Assembly: GCA_026388245.1 (NCBI GenBank)
Contig: JAPLKD010000262.1
Location: 1 to 52,478, forward strand
Source of the DNA: Pseudomonadota bacterium
Lineage (GTDB): Bacteria; Desulfobacterota; Syntrophorhabdia; Syntrophorhabdales; Syntrophorhabdaceae
Reading direction: 5' to 3'
Length of the DNA: 52,478 nucleotides
Shown piece after piece: positions 8,328-17,182 of the stretch (the first letter of the stretch is position 1; the number at the start of each line of letters is the position of its first letter). A program made the translations under genes and the position numbers. Under the pieces are notes generated by a model. The model ran no database searches, was not told the DNA's origin, and saw nothing but the letters and a program-made list of their open reading frames with translations.

Positions 8328-8666
8328 ATGATGTTTTTTATCAAAAACAAAGACACTATTAACCGCTACAGAGAGCAAAGAAAGAGCATGAGTCTCCCCG
8401 TAGATGGCTACGATACGTTTAACAATGTCCTCTGTCTTGTTGAGTTGGATGCGGAAAAGGGCATGAACAGGGTTATTCCCGGAGGAGACTTTGATGATCA
8501 GGGAAATGAGCTTGGCACATCTACTATCATTGCAAACAGGAAAAAATCCTTCTTAAAGGGTATGAAGGCGGAGTGGTCGCCAATCATGAAGGGAAAAACG
8601 TATAAGTCAATCTTCGCCCTCTTCCGCTTTATATACGGGCCGTGTGAAGAAGCAACCGGCATATAG
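8328..8666 (+). CDS. Hypothetical protein, 112 aa
   Basis: I do not recognise this protein. The chosen ATG begins MMFFIKNKDTINRYREQRK; an in-frame GTG at 8223 would add 35 residues with no obvious conservation. The centre has an orderly, non-repetitive composition (GYDTFNNVLCLVELDAEKG, then VIPGGDFDDQGNEL) and the C-terminal part is basic (MKGKTYKSIFALFRFIYG). There is no signal peptide or membrane span. It ends 6 bases before the small Cys-rich gene, so the two are probably co-transcribed. Its N-terminus could have been cut by the adjacent IS110 debris. Confidence 0.5.
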   Translation: MMFFIKNKDTINRYREQRKSMSLPVDGYDTFNNVLCLVELDAEKGMNRVIPGGDFDDQGNELGTSTIIANRKKSFLKGMKAEWSPIMKGKTYKSIFALFRFIYGPCEEATGI

Positions 8667-8672
8667 TGTTTT

Positions 8673-8945
8673 ATGGAGCAGAAAACGCCGCATATCGATT
8701 GTCGTACATGTCAGCATTTTTATGTAACGTGGGACAAGAGGTTCCCAAAGGGCTGTAAGGCCATGGGATTCAAATGCCGTGAGATGCCTTCTCTTGCAGT
8801 CTTTAAATCTTCCGGCGTTCAATGTCTCTACTATGAAGCGAAAGAGAAAAAAGCAGCGACCTCGCTAATCATTCCCGATAAGGTTTTTGATAGCAATAAA
8901 CAATGGGATGCAAAGGCTGAGAATCCCCCCTCCGATGAAAAATAA
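8673..8945 (+). CDS. Small Cys-rich protein (CxxCxHF ... FPKGCKAMGF)
   Basis: The 90-aa product has five Cys residues set in a distinctive pattern: IDCRTCQHFYVTW, then KRFPKGCKAMGFKCREMPS, then SSGVQCLYYEAKEK. This resembles a small conserved protein known in deltaproteobacteria, sometimes mislabelled as uracil-DNA glycosylase. Four of the Cys residues could bind zinc or an iron-sulfur centre. The last 25 residues look unconserved and overlap, tail to tail, the 3' end of the cyclase gene on the other strand by 81 bases. The function is unknown. Confidence 0.7.
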   Translation: MEQKTPHIDCRTCQHFYVTWDKRFPKGCKAMGFKCREMPSLAVFKSSGVQCLYYEAKEKKAATSLIIPDKVFDSNKQWDAKAENPPSDEK

Positions 8946-11546
8946 TTTCTGATAAAACCACACATTAGAGATCGGCGATACATCGAGCCGTAAAAGCACA
9001 ACATTAATGCAATACGCAAAAAAAGGGAAAATAAAAAACCCTGTAACGAGCACGATCAATAAGGATATCAGACTGCATTTGGCAAACCCGAAAAACCCCT
9101 GCATGCATTGTTTCAGATAATACAAATTTTCGAATTTTGACTCCACGTGTTTTAATTCATCGGATAGTTCGTCACACACCGATTTGTACTCATCGAACCT
9201 TTCGTGTGAGATTGACTTTATGGCCTCCAACACTCTATCAACCTTTTCTGAAATAATCTGCAATTGATTCCGGTAAGACCCTGCCAGCCTCTGATATGTA
9301 TATGAATCAACGAATTCAAGGTCTTTTTTGACGCGAATATCAAGGAGATGGACCGATGCAGTAAGCGCCTTTTTCCTTTCTTTAAAAAGATCTCTACACT
9401 TTGAGGTAATGAGACTGCAATAATTTGCGGCATCTAAATAGCCAAAATAACTGTTCAGGGCAAGCGTATTTTTAACTTTTAAAAATAGTGACTGAATTTC
9501 TGCAACTGACTGTTTATCGTGCATTTCTTTCGACCCTGCAAATTCATTTTCAGCTACCGATAAAAGAGATGTGGCATCTTCCTTAGCCTTCCTGAACAAG
9601 ATGATCATTTGGGGTATGATAAAGCCGCTGTAAGGCATAAGCTCCGAGTCCATGTATGCATACATAAAATATTCCCTGTTATTCTGGATGAGTTTTATGA
9701 GTCGTTGAATTGCCAGAGTTTCTTTCTGTTGCTGAAACTTAATGATAATATCCATGTATACAGCATCAATACAACTCGGATTCTTTAAAAGTATATCGCC
9801 TGTCATTTTTAATGCATCATGAGGTTTGTTATTCAGAGCATAAAGACGGGCAATAAGAAGCTGTATAAAGGTTTTATGCACACCCGTTTTTACATGGAAG
9901 AGGGCTGTATCAAAATAGCTCTCTGCATGAACAAAATCGCCCTTTTCGATACAAAAATACCCCAGCATACAATATACCCTGAAATCATCCGGCTTGTTTT
10001 CAAGTGCCTTATTGAGGGTGGATTCTGCCTTATCGAGATCGGATATACGCAAAGAGTCTTGTGCAAGCCATGCCAGCCCTCCTTGTGTCTCGCTTTTGTC
10101 CTCCCGGACAGCAAGCCAGTCTTCGCCGGTGGCATTCCATATGGCCCTTAAAAAACGGAGTTGATACACCCTCCTTAGCTCATAAAAACTATAATACGGG
10201 AGTTTTATTGATGTATCCTGATTCTTCTCTTTGTCCTCTTTCACTGCATCGGGGTTGGCCTCTTCTGAGAGAAACAGTTTTAAAAAGAGTTCATTGATAA
10301 CGTTCAAAGAGAGATACCCCAATCTGCTAAGGGCATAGGTAATATCGGGCAGGTTTTTCGAGGGGCAATCCGTGCACATGTGTTTTCTGCTCCCGCAGTA
10401 ATAACAAGGGTCATGAGTGCCCTGCACAAGTGCATTCCCGTAGGGGAACATTTCTATTTCAGCTTTTTTCTCTTCCCCGGGAGAGACCACCCTGTAGAAT
10501 ATCCTCCCGCCGATTCCTTCAGAGACCTGAACAATAGGAACATTTTCAAAGTTTTTTATTATGCGATAAGCATTTTCTGAAAAGTTGATGTCTCCGGGTA
10601 TTATCTCTTCCTGGTTAGCGTGGTAGCCATTCGATATAAGCTCATCTTCCAAAAAGTCGTAACTCACATCAATAATGATTTGAACGGGGAAAAGGGTCTG
10701 CTTTCCAGTTTCTTCCAGTTTGTCTGATATGAAATCCCTGATACCTGTCACCACGCCATTGGCTGATCCAGCTTCCGTAAAAAACATCATGATAGATTTA
10801 TCCGGAAATACCTTTCTTCTTCTGATTTTCCCTTTCCACAATGCATTCTCTGCCTTGGTAAAATCTTCCCAGATTGTATTAAATTTACTACCACCCAATA
10901 CCTTTACAGGACGGGCATAAAGCATAATACTAGTTGCAGGATTTAATTCAACCGCTTCATCCCAGAAAACCCTGTAGACAATAAGGCCATCCGGGATATT
11001 TTTTCTGTCCCAGTTGGGTAATAAATCGAAATGGACAAGAGGCATATCTTTAACAAGATCGTAGACTTCATGGGATACATAAACTTGATCGCCCTGGGCA
11101 AGGTTTGTTAGTTTTGATGCCACGTTGACCACGTCCCCATATATATCTTCTTTCTCAACAATAACACTCCCATAATGAATACCAACCCTCACATGTATCT
11201 GACCGGCAGTGTCACCCTTTCCGTCCTCCATCTGAAATTTTTGCTGCATTTTAATGGCTGCCTTAAACGCCTCTACTGGATAGAGGAAATAGGCCATGAT
11301 AGAATCGCCAATGAGTTTTATGACCTTCCCGCCATGTACGGCAATGACGGATGAGGCGATATCGTGATGGCTGCGAAGCATCTCTCTCCCGGGCTTATCC
11401 CCATGGGCCTTGAAATAGTCTGTGGAACCGACAATATCCGTAAAGAGGACGGCAATTTTTACCATCGGATCCTCATAACGGTACTGTGCGAGGGGCTGGA
11501 GGTCTATTTTTAATTTTTTATCCGGCGCATTTACATAAGTATTCAT
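8865..11546 (-). CDS. Class III nucleotide cyclase with zinc knuckle, TPR region and C-terminal membrane anchor
   Basis: Residues 28-195 form a class III adenylate/guanylate cyclase domain: metal ligands Asp37 (LFTDIVGST) and Asp81 (KLIGDSIMAYF), and GDVVNVASKL with Asn141. The usual transition-state Arg four residues later is Lys145. Residues about 205-350 look like a second, degenerate cyclase-like domain (DKSIMMFF, PVQIIIDVSYDFL, IIPGDINFSENAYRI) without metal ligands. Residues 381-394 match CX2CX4HX4C, a zinc knuckle. TPR-like helices follow (about 470-640), then a long helical region, and two membrane spans near residues 825-890. It should sit in the inner membrane with the cyclase in the cytoplasm. 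An upstream fragment overlaps its start. Confidence 0.87.
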   Translation of the reverse strand: MNTYVNAPDKKLKIDLQPLAQYRYEDPMVKIAVLFTDIVGSTDYFKAHGDKPGREMLRSHHDIASSVIAVHGGKVIKLIGDSIMAYFLYPVEAFKAAIKMQQKFQMEDGKGDTAGQIHVRVGIHYGSVIVEKEDIYGDVVNVASKLTNLAQGDQVYVSHEVYDLVKDMPLVHFDLLPNWDRKNIPDGLIVYRVFWDEAVELNPATSIMLYARPVKVLGGSKFNTIWEDFTKAENALWKGKIRRRKVFPDKSIMMFFTEAGSANGVVTGIRDFISDKLEETGKQTLFPVQIIIDVSYDFLEDELISNGYHANQEEIIPGDINFSENAYRIIKNFENVPIVQVSEGIGGRIFYRVVSPGEEKKAEIEMFPYGNALVQGTHDPCYYCGSRKHMCTDCPSKNLPDITYALSRLGYLSLNVINELFLKLFLSEEANPDAVKEDKEKNQDTSIKLPYYSFYELRRVYQLRFLRAIWNATGEDWLAVREDKSETQGGLAWLAQDSLRISDLDKAESTLNKALENKPDDFRVYCMLGYFCIEKGDFVHAESYFDTALFHVKTGVHKTFIQLLIARLYALNNKPHDALKMTGDILLKNPSCIDAVYMDIIIKFQQQKETLAIQRLIKLIQNNREYFMYAYMDSELMPYSGFIIPQMIILFRKAKEDATSLLSVAENEFAGSKEMHDKQSVAEIQSLFLKVKNTLALNSYFGYLDAANYCSLITSKCRDLFKERKKALTASVHLLDIRVKKDLEFVDSYTYQRLAGSYRNQLQIISEKVDRVLEAIKSISHERFDEYKSVCDELSDELKHVESKFENLYYLKQCMQGFFGFAKCSLISLLIVLVTGFFIFPFFAYCINVVLLRLDVSPISNVWFYQKLFFIGGGILSLCIPLFIAIKNLIGND

Positions 11547-12030
11547 AGATACACATATCTGTTATCGCCGGATGCTGTTTTTTCTTTAATGCAAGAAAGG
11601 GTAAATCAGCTTTATGCTGCTGAACCCTGGTCTCTTCCGCTACGATGATGCGCAAGTCCTCAACATTCAGCTCTTTTTTAGCCGCTGAATCTTCGATCAC
11701 TCCCGAGCGACAGGTGCCTACGTCAACCTTGCCTGAGAGGACGGCACGTACTACCGTGTCATGCGTTCCCCCGTAGCTGAAACTTGTAAAGTCTTTACCG
11801 ACATCGACTCCGGCCTGCCGCAGTTCCCGTAAAGCGCAGAGCCAGCCCCCATAGGAATCTGCATCCACGGCCATGAAGTTCTTGCCCTTTAAATCACGGA
11901 GGGTGCGAATGTTCCTATCCGCTTTTGTAAATATCACCCCACAGTAGACCGAATAATAACCGTTGAATATTTTTGTCTTTAAAGTAGCAATGCTCGTGAC
12001 GCCGTATAGTGCCTCCATTTCTACAGACAA
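11518..12030 (-). pseudogene. PhnD-like substrate-binding domain fragment
   Basis: The frame encodes the second half of a phosphonate-type periplasmic binding domain of the kind also found at the front of sensor proteins: YYSVYCGVIFTKADRNIRTL, DLKGKNFMAVDADSYGGW, then SFSYGGTHDTVVRAVLSGKV and VDVGTCRSGVIE. The signal peptide and first lobe are absent. An in-frame stop lies 13 codons upstream of the first usable start, and sequence further upstream continues the frame without recognisable family features. The 3' end overlaps the cyclase start by 29 bases in another frame. It looks like a remnant of a sensor gene that once preceded, or was fused to, a signalling domain. Confidence 0.7.
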
Positions 12031-12447
12031 GCCGGGGCTTCAAACAGTTTCGAGCATTACTTTTTTTGAACATTCGATATTGTTTAGGATTTCGATATGT
12101 CCCTCCTTTGTCGGGATTAATACGCACGGATTTCGGATTTTAAGATAATAATTTCAAATATATTTGGTTAGACATTTAAGTAACTATATTATAGAGTTAT
12201 TCTGTCAGATTGGGGTTGAGGATAAAATAATAGACAACCTTTTATCTTACTGTTGAAAAAATTAAGTTTTGATGCATTCGTAAAAGTCAAAAACCGTCAC
12301 TCCCGTGAAAACTGGAGTCCAGAACACATTGATTTTACTGGATGTTGCTTGCGCAAGTGAAGACACCCGCTTTTGTGGGAATGACAAAACGACAGAAATA
12401 CTACTTTTTACGAGACCGTTATATTTTGTAATCTTAAAAGGAAGCAA
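12031..12447. other. Spacer between the PhnD fragment and the flagellar regulators
   Basis: This AT-rich stretch contains the eroded upstream part of the PhnD fragment (to about 12130), a dispersed palindromic repeat at 12296-12386, and the ribosome site AAAAGGAAG before the regulator gene at 12448. No good sigma-54 or sigma-28 promoter was found here. It marks the border between degenerate accessory DNA and the intact flagellar locus. Confidence 0.5.
12296..12386. repeat. Dispersed palindromic repeat (GTCATTCCC...GGGAATGAC type)
   Basis: The left arm begins GTCACTCCCGTGAAAACTGG and AGTCCAGAA; the right arm ends CCCGCTTTTGTGGGAATGAC. These are imperfect complements, with CTGGATG of the right side facing GTCCAG of the left. 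The pattern matches the common proteobacterial intergenic hairpin whose consensus arm is GTCATTCCCGCGAAAGCGGG. It is located just before the first flagellar regulator. Confidence 0.6.
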
Positions 12448-13881
12448 ATGGAGAAAGGCAAGATCATTGTTGTCGAGGACGAAGAGAGCATCTTGATGAT
12501 GCTAACCGAGTTTTTACGAAACAACGATTACACGGTAGACCCTTTTCTGAAAAGTAAAGAGGCATTATCTGCACTGAAGAACAATAATTACCAGGTTTTG
12601 ATTACAGATCTTACCATGCCCAAGGTAGACGGTCTACAGTTAATAAATTATATTCAAAAGGAATATCTCGATACTATAGGCATCGTCATGACCGGATACG
12701 GAAGCCTTGAAACCGCTATAAGTGCCATGAGACTCGGTGCTTTTGATTATATCCTGAAACCCTTTAAGTTCGAAGAGATACTCGCATCTGTTGATTCAGC
12801 ATTGTACTATTATAAAATGCTGAAAAACGAAAATATCCCTAAGGGGTTAGTATCAAAGGCAAATCTTTTGAAAAGGTTTTCTCAGAGCAAGTTGCTTTTG
12901 GAAAATACAATCTTGAGGACTCGTCTCAAGGATAAATACAAGTTTGAAAATATCTTAGGGATAAGTTTCGGGATGCAAAAGATCTTCGAACTTATTGAAA
13001 AAGTAGCCGACACAAGCGCGACAGCCCTTATTACGGGCGAGAGCGGGGTTGGAAAGGAACTGGTTGCCAGGGCTATCCACTATAACTCCTCGAGGAAAGA
13101 CAATCCTCTTGTCGTAGTAAATTGTGGTGCAATTCCGGAAAATCTGTTAGAAAGTGAACTTTTTGGTTATGAAAAGGGCGCCTTTACCGGTGCGTTCAGC
13201 ACCCGGTACGGCAAGTTCGAAATTGCCAATACAGGCACAATCTTTCTCGATGAAATCGGTGATATGAGCCTTAACCTTCAGGTGAAAATCTTAAGGGTCT
13301 TGCAGGAAAGAACCCTTGAACGAATTGGCGGCTCTAAAACAATTAAAGTCGATATAAGGATTATTGCTGCAACGAATAGAATTTTAGAAAAACTGGTAAA
13401 GGAAGGTACCTTCAGGGAAGACCTTTATTACAGATTGAATGTGGTTCCGATTCATATCCCTCCGCTCCGGGAAAGGAGACAGGATATACCCTTACTTCTA
13501 AATCATTTCCTTGAGCAGTCCAATCGTTTAAATGATGCCGCTGTTGAAGGATTCTCGGAAGAGGCCATGGATATTTTAATTAGTTACGAATATCCAGGAA
13601 ATGTGAGAGAATTACAGAATATCGTTGAAAGAAATGTTGTTTTGAAAAAGAAGGGTTGTATAGCGGTAGAAGACCTGCCGGAAAAGTTGTGGAATATAAA
13701 AGATAAAGAACAACAACTTGACATTCAGAAGGGATACGAGACCCTTGTAACGGAATTTGAAAAATCAATTATTGCGAAGGCCCTCCAGGAAACAAAAGGG
13801 ATAAAAAGCAAGGCAGCCAATATACTTAATCTAAACAGGACTACCTTAATTGAAAAGATGAAACGTTTCGGGATGGACTAA
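12448..13881 (+). CDS. Sigma-54-dependent response regulator (NtrC family), first copy
   Basis: The 477-aa protein has a receiver domain (residues 1-120; acidic pair VVEDE, phospho-acceptor Asp54 in LITDLTMPK, Lys104 in YILKPF), a linker, an AAA+ domain (Walker A GESGVGKE at about 197-204; sigma-54 contact loop GAFTGA at 244-249; Walker [11 protein letters not shown]) and a Fis-type helix-turn-helix at the end ([20 protein letters not shown]). It should bind DNA upstream of -24/-12 promoters and use ATP to open them. It lies directly before the kinase/activator pair and the flgB operon, so it probably acts on flagellar genes. Which of the two activators is the master regulator cannot be read from sequence. 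Confidence 0.93.
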   Translation: MEKGKIIVVEDEESILMMLTEFLRNNDYTVDPFLKSKEALSALKNNNYQVLITDLTMPKVDGLQLINYIQKEYLDTIGIVMTGYGSLETAISAMRLGAFDYILKPFKFEEILASVDSALYYYKMLKNENIPKGLVSKANLLKRFSQSKLLLENTILRTRLKDKYKFENILGISFGMQKIFELIEKVADTSATALITGESGVGKELVARAIHYNSSRKDNPLVVVNCGAIPENLLESELFGYEKGAFTGAFSTRYGKFEIANTGTIFLDEIGDMSLNLQVKILRVLQERTLERIGGSKTIKVDIRIIAATNRILEKLVKEGTFREDLYYRLNVVPIHIPPLRERRQDIPLLLNHFLEQSNRLNDAAVEGFSEEAMDILISYEYPGNVRELQNIVERNVVLKKKGCIAVEDLPEKLWNIKDKEQQLDIQKGYETLVTEFEKSIIAKALQETKGIKSKAANILNLNRTTLIEKMKRFGMD

Positions 13882-13890
13882 CTTTTTCTC

Positions 13891-13906
13891 TGTCAATAAT
13901 TTGACA
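13891..13906. promoter_or_regulatory. Dyad TGTCAA-TAAT-TTGACA, possible activator site
   Basis: This perfect 6-bp dyad lies about 90 bases upstream of the candidate sigma-54 promoter before the kinase gene. A related imperfect dyad, TGTCAAAGATGTGACT, occurs at 27026-27041, about 120 bases upstream of the fliL sigma-54 promoter. Such distances suit NtrC-type enhancer sites. Two copies are too few to be certain. Confidence 0.3.
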
Positions 13907-13996
13907 ATCATTAGATACGCCTGAAAACAACAAAATCCTTACAAAAATCAACTTCTCTTAAAAACTGAAACGGGCTGGCAGTGTGAGAGTTGGGAT

Positions 13997-14012
13997 TGGT
14001 ATATATCTTGCA
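13997..14012 (+). promoter_or_regulatory. Candidate sigma-54 promoter before the flrB-like gene
   Basis: TGGTATATATCTTGCA has GG and GC exactly 12 bases apart and an intact TTGCA, but two mismatches in the -24 block. Transcription would start near 14023, only two bases before the ATG at 14025. It argues against the upstream GTG (13983) as the start codon, because that codon would not be transcribed from here. Confidence 0.4.
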
Positions 14013-14024
14013 AAGGTTAAGGTT

Positions 14025-15116
14025 ATGTCCATTTCAGAAGCAGAATTGCTGAAAGATGCGTTTAACGGGTTTTCGAGGGCCTCTGATTCCATAGTTAATT
14101 ATTATAATGTTCTTGAGAGCCAGATAAGACTCTTAAAAGAAGAGGTGGAAAGTAAAAACAGGGAGTTAGAAAAGGCTAAGGAGTACCTGCATAACATACT
14201 CGATTCTATTCCGGTAGGCATTGTTGTTATTGATCGGAAATCCATATCGTTTTTAAATAAAACAGCAGAAAGGCTGAGTTCGGAGAAATTTATTGATGAC
14301 CTGAATAACAGCAACCAGAAGGCTGGTGAGATCAAAAATGGTAAAGGTCAATACAGATGGAAAAAGGATGTATTGAGGAACGGCTTTACAGGCAAAGAGG
14401 TAATAGTCATTGAAGATGTAACTGAGTTTGAAAAGATGAAAGAGAGATTTGAAAGGGATGAGAGATTACGGGCTATGGGCGAAATGGCTGCCAGGATCGC
14501 CCATGAAATAAAGAACCCTCTCGGCAGTATGGAGCTTTTTCTTTCAATGCTGTCGGATAGAAAGCTGAAACCCAAAGAGAAAAAATATGTCGACTACATA
14601 CATTTCGGTGTGCAGACGATCGACAGGATTATTAATAACATTCTTTCTTATACGAGGCCAAGAAGCCTTGTAATGAATGAAGAAAAGATAGGCAAGGTGG
14701 TTGAAGAGACACTGGATTTTATGAAACTATCGATTATGAGCAGGCATATAAATGTTCATTATGATGTTCATTATGACGGGGTTTCTTTTTTTGATCCCGA
14801 TATGATGAAGCTTGTAATAATGAATTTCATCAGCAATGCAATTGATGCAGTGACCGGCAAGGGCTCGATACGAATTGAAATAAAGGAAGAGGAAAAATAT
14901 GTAGTAATCGTCGTTAACGATAACGGTGCTGGAATGAGCGAGGATGTAAGAAAGAACATATTTAATCCGTTTTTTACAACTAAAGACAAAGGGGTTGGAC
15001 TTGGGCTTTTTATCGTGCATAACATTGTGCAAGCCCATAAGGGATACATAGAGGTAGAGTCAACCGAAGGTGTTGGTACAACATTTTTTGTTTATATTCC
15101 AAAGGACAGCCAATGA
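14025..15116 (+). CDS. flrB: Sensor histidine kinase, FlrB/FleS-like
   Basis: From ATG 14025 the protein has 363 residues and no membrane span, so it senses something in the cytoplasm, as FlrB and FleS do. Residues 1-55 are a coiled coil with the LLKDAFNGFSRASDSIV type of start seen in this family. A PAS domain covers about 53-138 (ILDSIPVGIVVIDRKS). HisKA follows with His160 (RIAHEIKNPLGSME). HATPase_c has MNFISNAIDAV, DNGAGMS and GVGLGLFIVHNIV. It overlaps the next regulator by four bases (ATGA), so the two are translationally coupled and should be cognate partners. A GTG at 13983 would add 14 residues with no family support. Confidence 0.9.
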   Translation: MSISEAELLKDAFNGFSRASDSIVNYYNVLESQIRLLKEEVESKNRELEKAKEYLHNILDSIPVGIVVIDRKSISFLNKTAERLSSEKFIDDLNNSNQKAGEIKNGKGQYRWKKDVLRNGFTGKEVIVIEDVTEFEKMKERFERDERLRAMGEMAARIAHEIKNPLGSMELFLSMLSDRKLKPKEKKYVDYIHFGVQTIDRIINNILSYTRPRSLVMNEEKIGKVVEETLDFMKLSIMSRHINVHYDVHYDGVSFFDPDMMKLVIMNFISNAIDAVTGKGSIRIEIKEEEKYVVIVVNDNGAGMSEDVRKNIFNPFFTTKDKGVGLGLFIVHNIVQAHKGYIEVESTEGVGTTFFVYIPKDSQ

Positions 15117-16414
15117 AGGCCAACGTGCTTGTTATTGATGATGATTATCATATGAGGGTTGCCCTGAAGGAATCCCTGACAAAAACAGGATATACCGTTT
15201 TCCTTGCTGAGAACGGTATGAAGGCAATTAATGAAATAAGCAAACGTATTTTTGATCTTGTTATAACGGATGTTAAAATGCCACATTTAAACGGCATCGA
15301 ACTCTTAAAACATATACGGAAAGAACATCCCTTGTTGCCGGTAATTCTTGTTACTGCCTACGGGACAATTCAGGATGCAGTGAGTGTAATAAAAGAAGGT
15401 GCGTTTGATTATATTCAAAAGCCTTTTACCGCCGATACACTCTACAGTACAATAAAACGTGCCATCGGTGTGAATAACGGAAAGATTATCTATGCTTCAA
15501 AGGCTATTAAGGATGTTCTTATGAAAGCGGAAAAGGTTGCAAAGTCGGACGTTACTGTGCTCGTTCTTGGTGAAAGTGGCGTTGGTAAAGAACTTATTTC
15601 ACGCTTTATTCATGAAAACAGCGATAGACCCAAGAATCCTTTTGTACCGGTAAACTGTGCATCCTTACCTGAAAATCTCCTTGAAAGTGAACTTTTTGGT
15701 TATGAAAAGGGTGCATTTACCGGTGCTTATTCAAGGAAAATGGGCAAATTTGAGATAGCCGACAGAGGAACGATACTCCTTGACGAAATAACTGAGATGG
15801 ATTTCAGGCTCCAAGCCAAGTTACTAAGGGTATTGCAGGAAAAGGAAATAGAGGTAGTTGGCTCGAAGTATCCTAAAAAGATCGATGCAAGGGTTATTGC
15901 AACGACGAACAGAAATATTGTGAAACTGGTGGAGGAAGGCAAATTCCGCGAAGATCTTTATTATCGGCTCAATGTCTTTCCGATATATGTTCCTCCGCTA
16001 AGGGAAAGGAAAGAGGATATCCCGGAGCTTGTGGCATATTTTTTGCGTAAGCATTCAAAAGGTATGGACGTGAGTATAAGCAAGGAAGCAATGAATTTTT
16101 TAATGGAAAACAATTGGAAAGGTAATGCACGAGAGCTTGAGAACGTCATCGCAAGGGCATGCATCTTATCTAATTACTCTGTTATAAAATTGACAGATTT
16201 ACAGGAAATGAAATTTACCCAGGATAGCTCACGAGGGTCAATCAGGGAAATGGAGATGAAGCTCATCATGGATGCACTTAAAACCTGTAATGGGAATAGA
16301 ACAAAGGCTGCATCGATGCTTGGTAAAACAACAAGAACTTTGAGAAACAAAATTAAGGAATACAAAGACACGGGTATCCTGCCCGCAACAGAGGACAAAC
16401 AATGGATGTCTTGA
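15113..16414 (+). CDS. flrC: Sigma-54-dependent response regulator, FlrC/FleR-like
   Basis: The 433-aa protein has the same plan as the first activator: receiver (acidic cluster VIDDD, Asp53 in LVITDVKMPH, Lys103 in YIQKPF), AAA+ domain with Walker A GESGVGKE (153-160), GAFTGA (200-205) and Walker B GTILLDEITEM, and a Fis-type helix-turn-helix (NRTKAASMLGKTTRTLRNKI). Its gene overlaps the kinase gene upstream and flgB downstream by 13 bases. In Vibrio and Pseudomonas, FlrC/FleR switches on basal-body and hook genes from sigma-54 promoters. The sigma-54 promoters in this window before fliK, fliL and flgF are its obvious candidates. Confidence 0.93.
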   Translation: MKANVLVIDDDYHMRVALKESLTKTGYTVFLAENGMKAINEISKRIFDLVITDVKMPHLNGIELLKHIRKEHPLLPVILVTAYGTIQDAVSVIKEGAFDYIQKPFTADTLYSTIKRAIGVNNGKIIYASKAIKDVLMKAEKVAKSDVTVLVLGESGVGKELISRFIHENSDRPKNPFVPVNCASLPENLLESELFGYEKGAFTGAYSRKMGKFEIADRGTILLDEITEMDFRLQAKLLRVLQEKEIEVVGSKYPKKIDARVIATTNRNIVKLVEEGKFREDLYYRLNVFPIYVPPLRERKEDIPELVAYFLRKHSKGMDVSISKEAMNFLMENNWKGNARELENVIARACILSNYSVIKLTDLQEMKFTQDSSRGSIREMEMKLIMDALKTCNGNRTKAASMLGKTTRTLRNKIKEYKDTGILPATEDKQWMS

Positions 16415-16740
16415 GTTTTGTAGAAAAAGCACTAAATGTCAGAGCCTTTAATCATAAAGTCCTTGCAGGGAACATAGCACATGTTGAGACTCCGAACTAT
16501 AAGGAAAAAGAGGTTGATTTTAAGCAAGCGCTTGAAAGACAGATGGCAGGTCTGAAGAATATTGAGATACAGGAAAAAACTGAAAGTGACGGCGTGGGCA
16601 GTGTGGATGGTAATACGGTAAACATGGAGACTCAGATGGTTAAGATGAACGAGAACAGCATGATGTATAATGCCCTTATTCAGATTATTTCAAAGAAGTT
16701 CTCTATGATGCGTTATATGATTTCTGAAGGAAGGAGGTAA
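16402..16740 (+). CDS. flgB: Flagellar proximal rod protein FlgB
   Basis: This 112-aa protein has the rod signature near the start (LAGNIAHVETPNYKEKEVDF) and the C-terminal helix that packs into the rod (VKMNENSMMYNALIQIISKKF). FlgB is exported by the flagellar secretion apparatus and forms the base of the rod above the MS ring. It is slightly short compared with the usual 115-140 residues because the central loop is reduced. It overlaps the upstream regulator gene and is followed after one base by flgC, starting the basal-body operon. Confidence 0.95.
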   Translation: MDVLSFVEKALNVRAFNHKVLAGNIAHVETPNYKEKEVDFKQALERQMAGLKNIEIQEKTESDGVGSVDGNTVNMETQMVKMNENSMMYNALIQIISKKFSMMRYMISEGRR

Positions 16741-16741
16741 T

Positions 16742-17173
16742 ATGAGCATTCTTGACATTTTAAAAATAAGTGCGTCAGGGTTAAAAGCCCAGCGGATAAG
16801 GATGGAAGTGATAGCAACAAACCTCGCCAATATACAAACCACAAGGACTGACGAAGGGGGTCCCTACGCGAAAAAAGAGGTTATTTTCACAACGACGGAT
16901 GTTTCTGAAGCAGATGGATTCGGCAGAATGTTTTCTGAGAAGATTGAGGGAGTGAAGGTTGAGGAGATTGTCAATAGCAAAAAACATTTTGAAAAGTCAT
17001 ATGATCCTGGCCATCCCGATGCAGACCAAGAGGGATATGTGACCACTCCAAATGTCAATCTTATGGAAGAAATGGCAGACATGATATCGGCTACCAGGGC
17101 GTATGAAGCAAATATAAATGTTGTTAACACGACAAAAGAGATGTTCCTAAAAACGCTTGAAATAGGTAAGTAG
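16742..17173 (+). CDS. flgC: Flagellar proximal rod protein FlgC
   Basis: The 143-aa product begins with the family pattern ISASGLKAQRIRMEVIATNLANIQT and ends with the conserved NLMEEMADMISATRAYEANI segment and LKTLEIGK tail. It is a rod subunit exported through the flagellar gate, lying just above FlgB. The start has an AGGAGG ribosome site inside the end of flgB. Length is normal for the family. Confidence 0.97.
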   Translation: MSILDILKISASGLKAQRIRMEVIATNLANIQTTRTDEGGPYAKKEVIFTTTDVSEADGFGRMFSEKIEGVKVEEIVNSKKHFEKSYDPGHPDADQEGYVTTPNVNLMEEMADMISATRAYEANINVVNTTKEMFLKTLEIGK

Positions 17174-17182
17174 GAGGGATAA

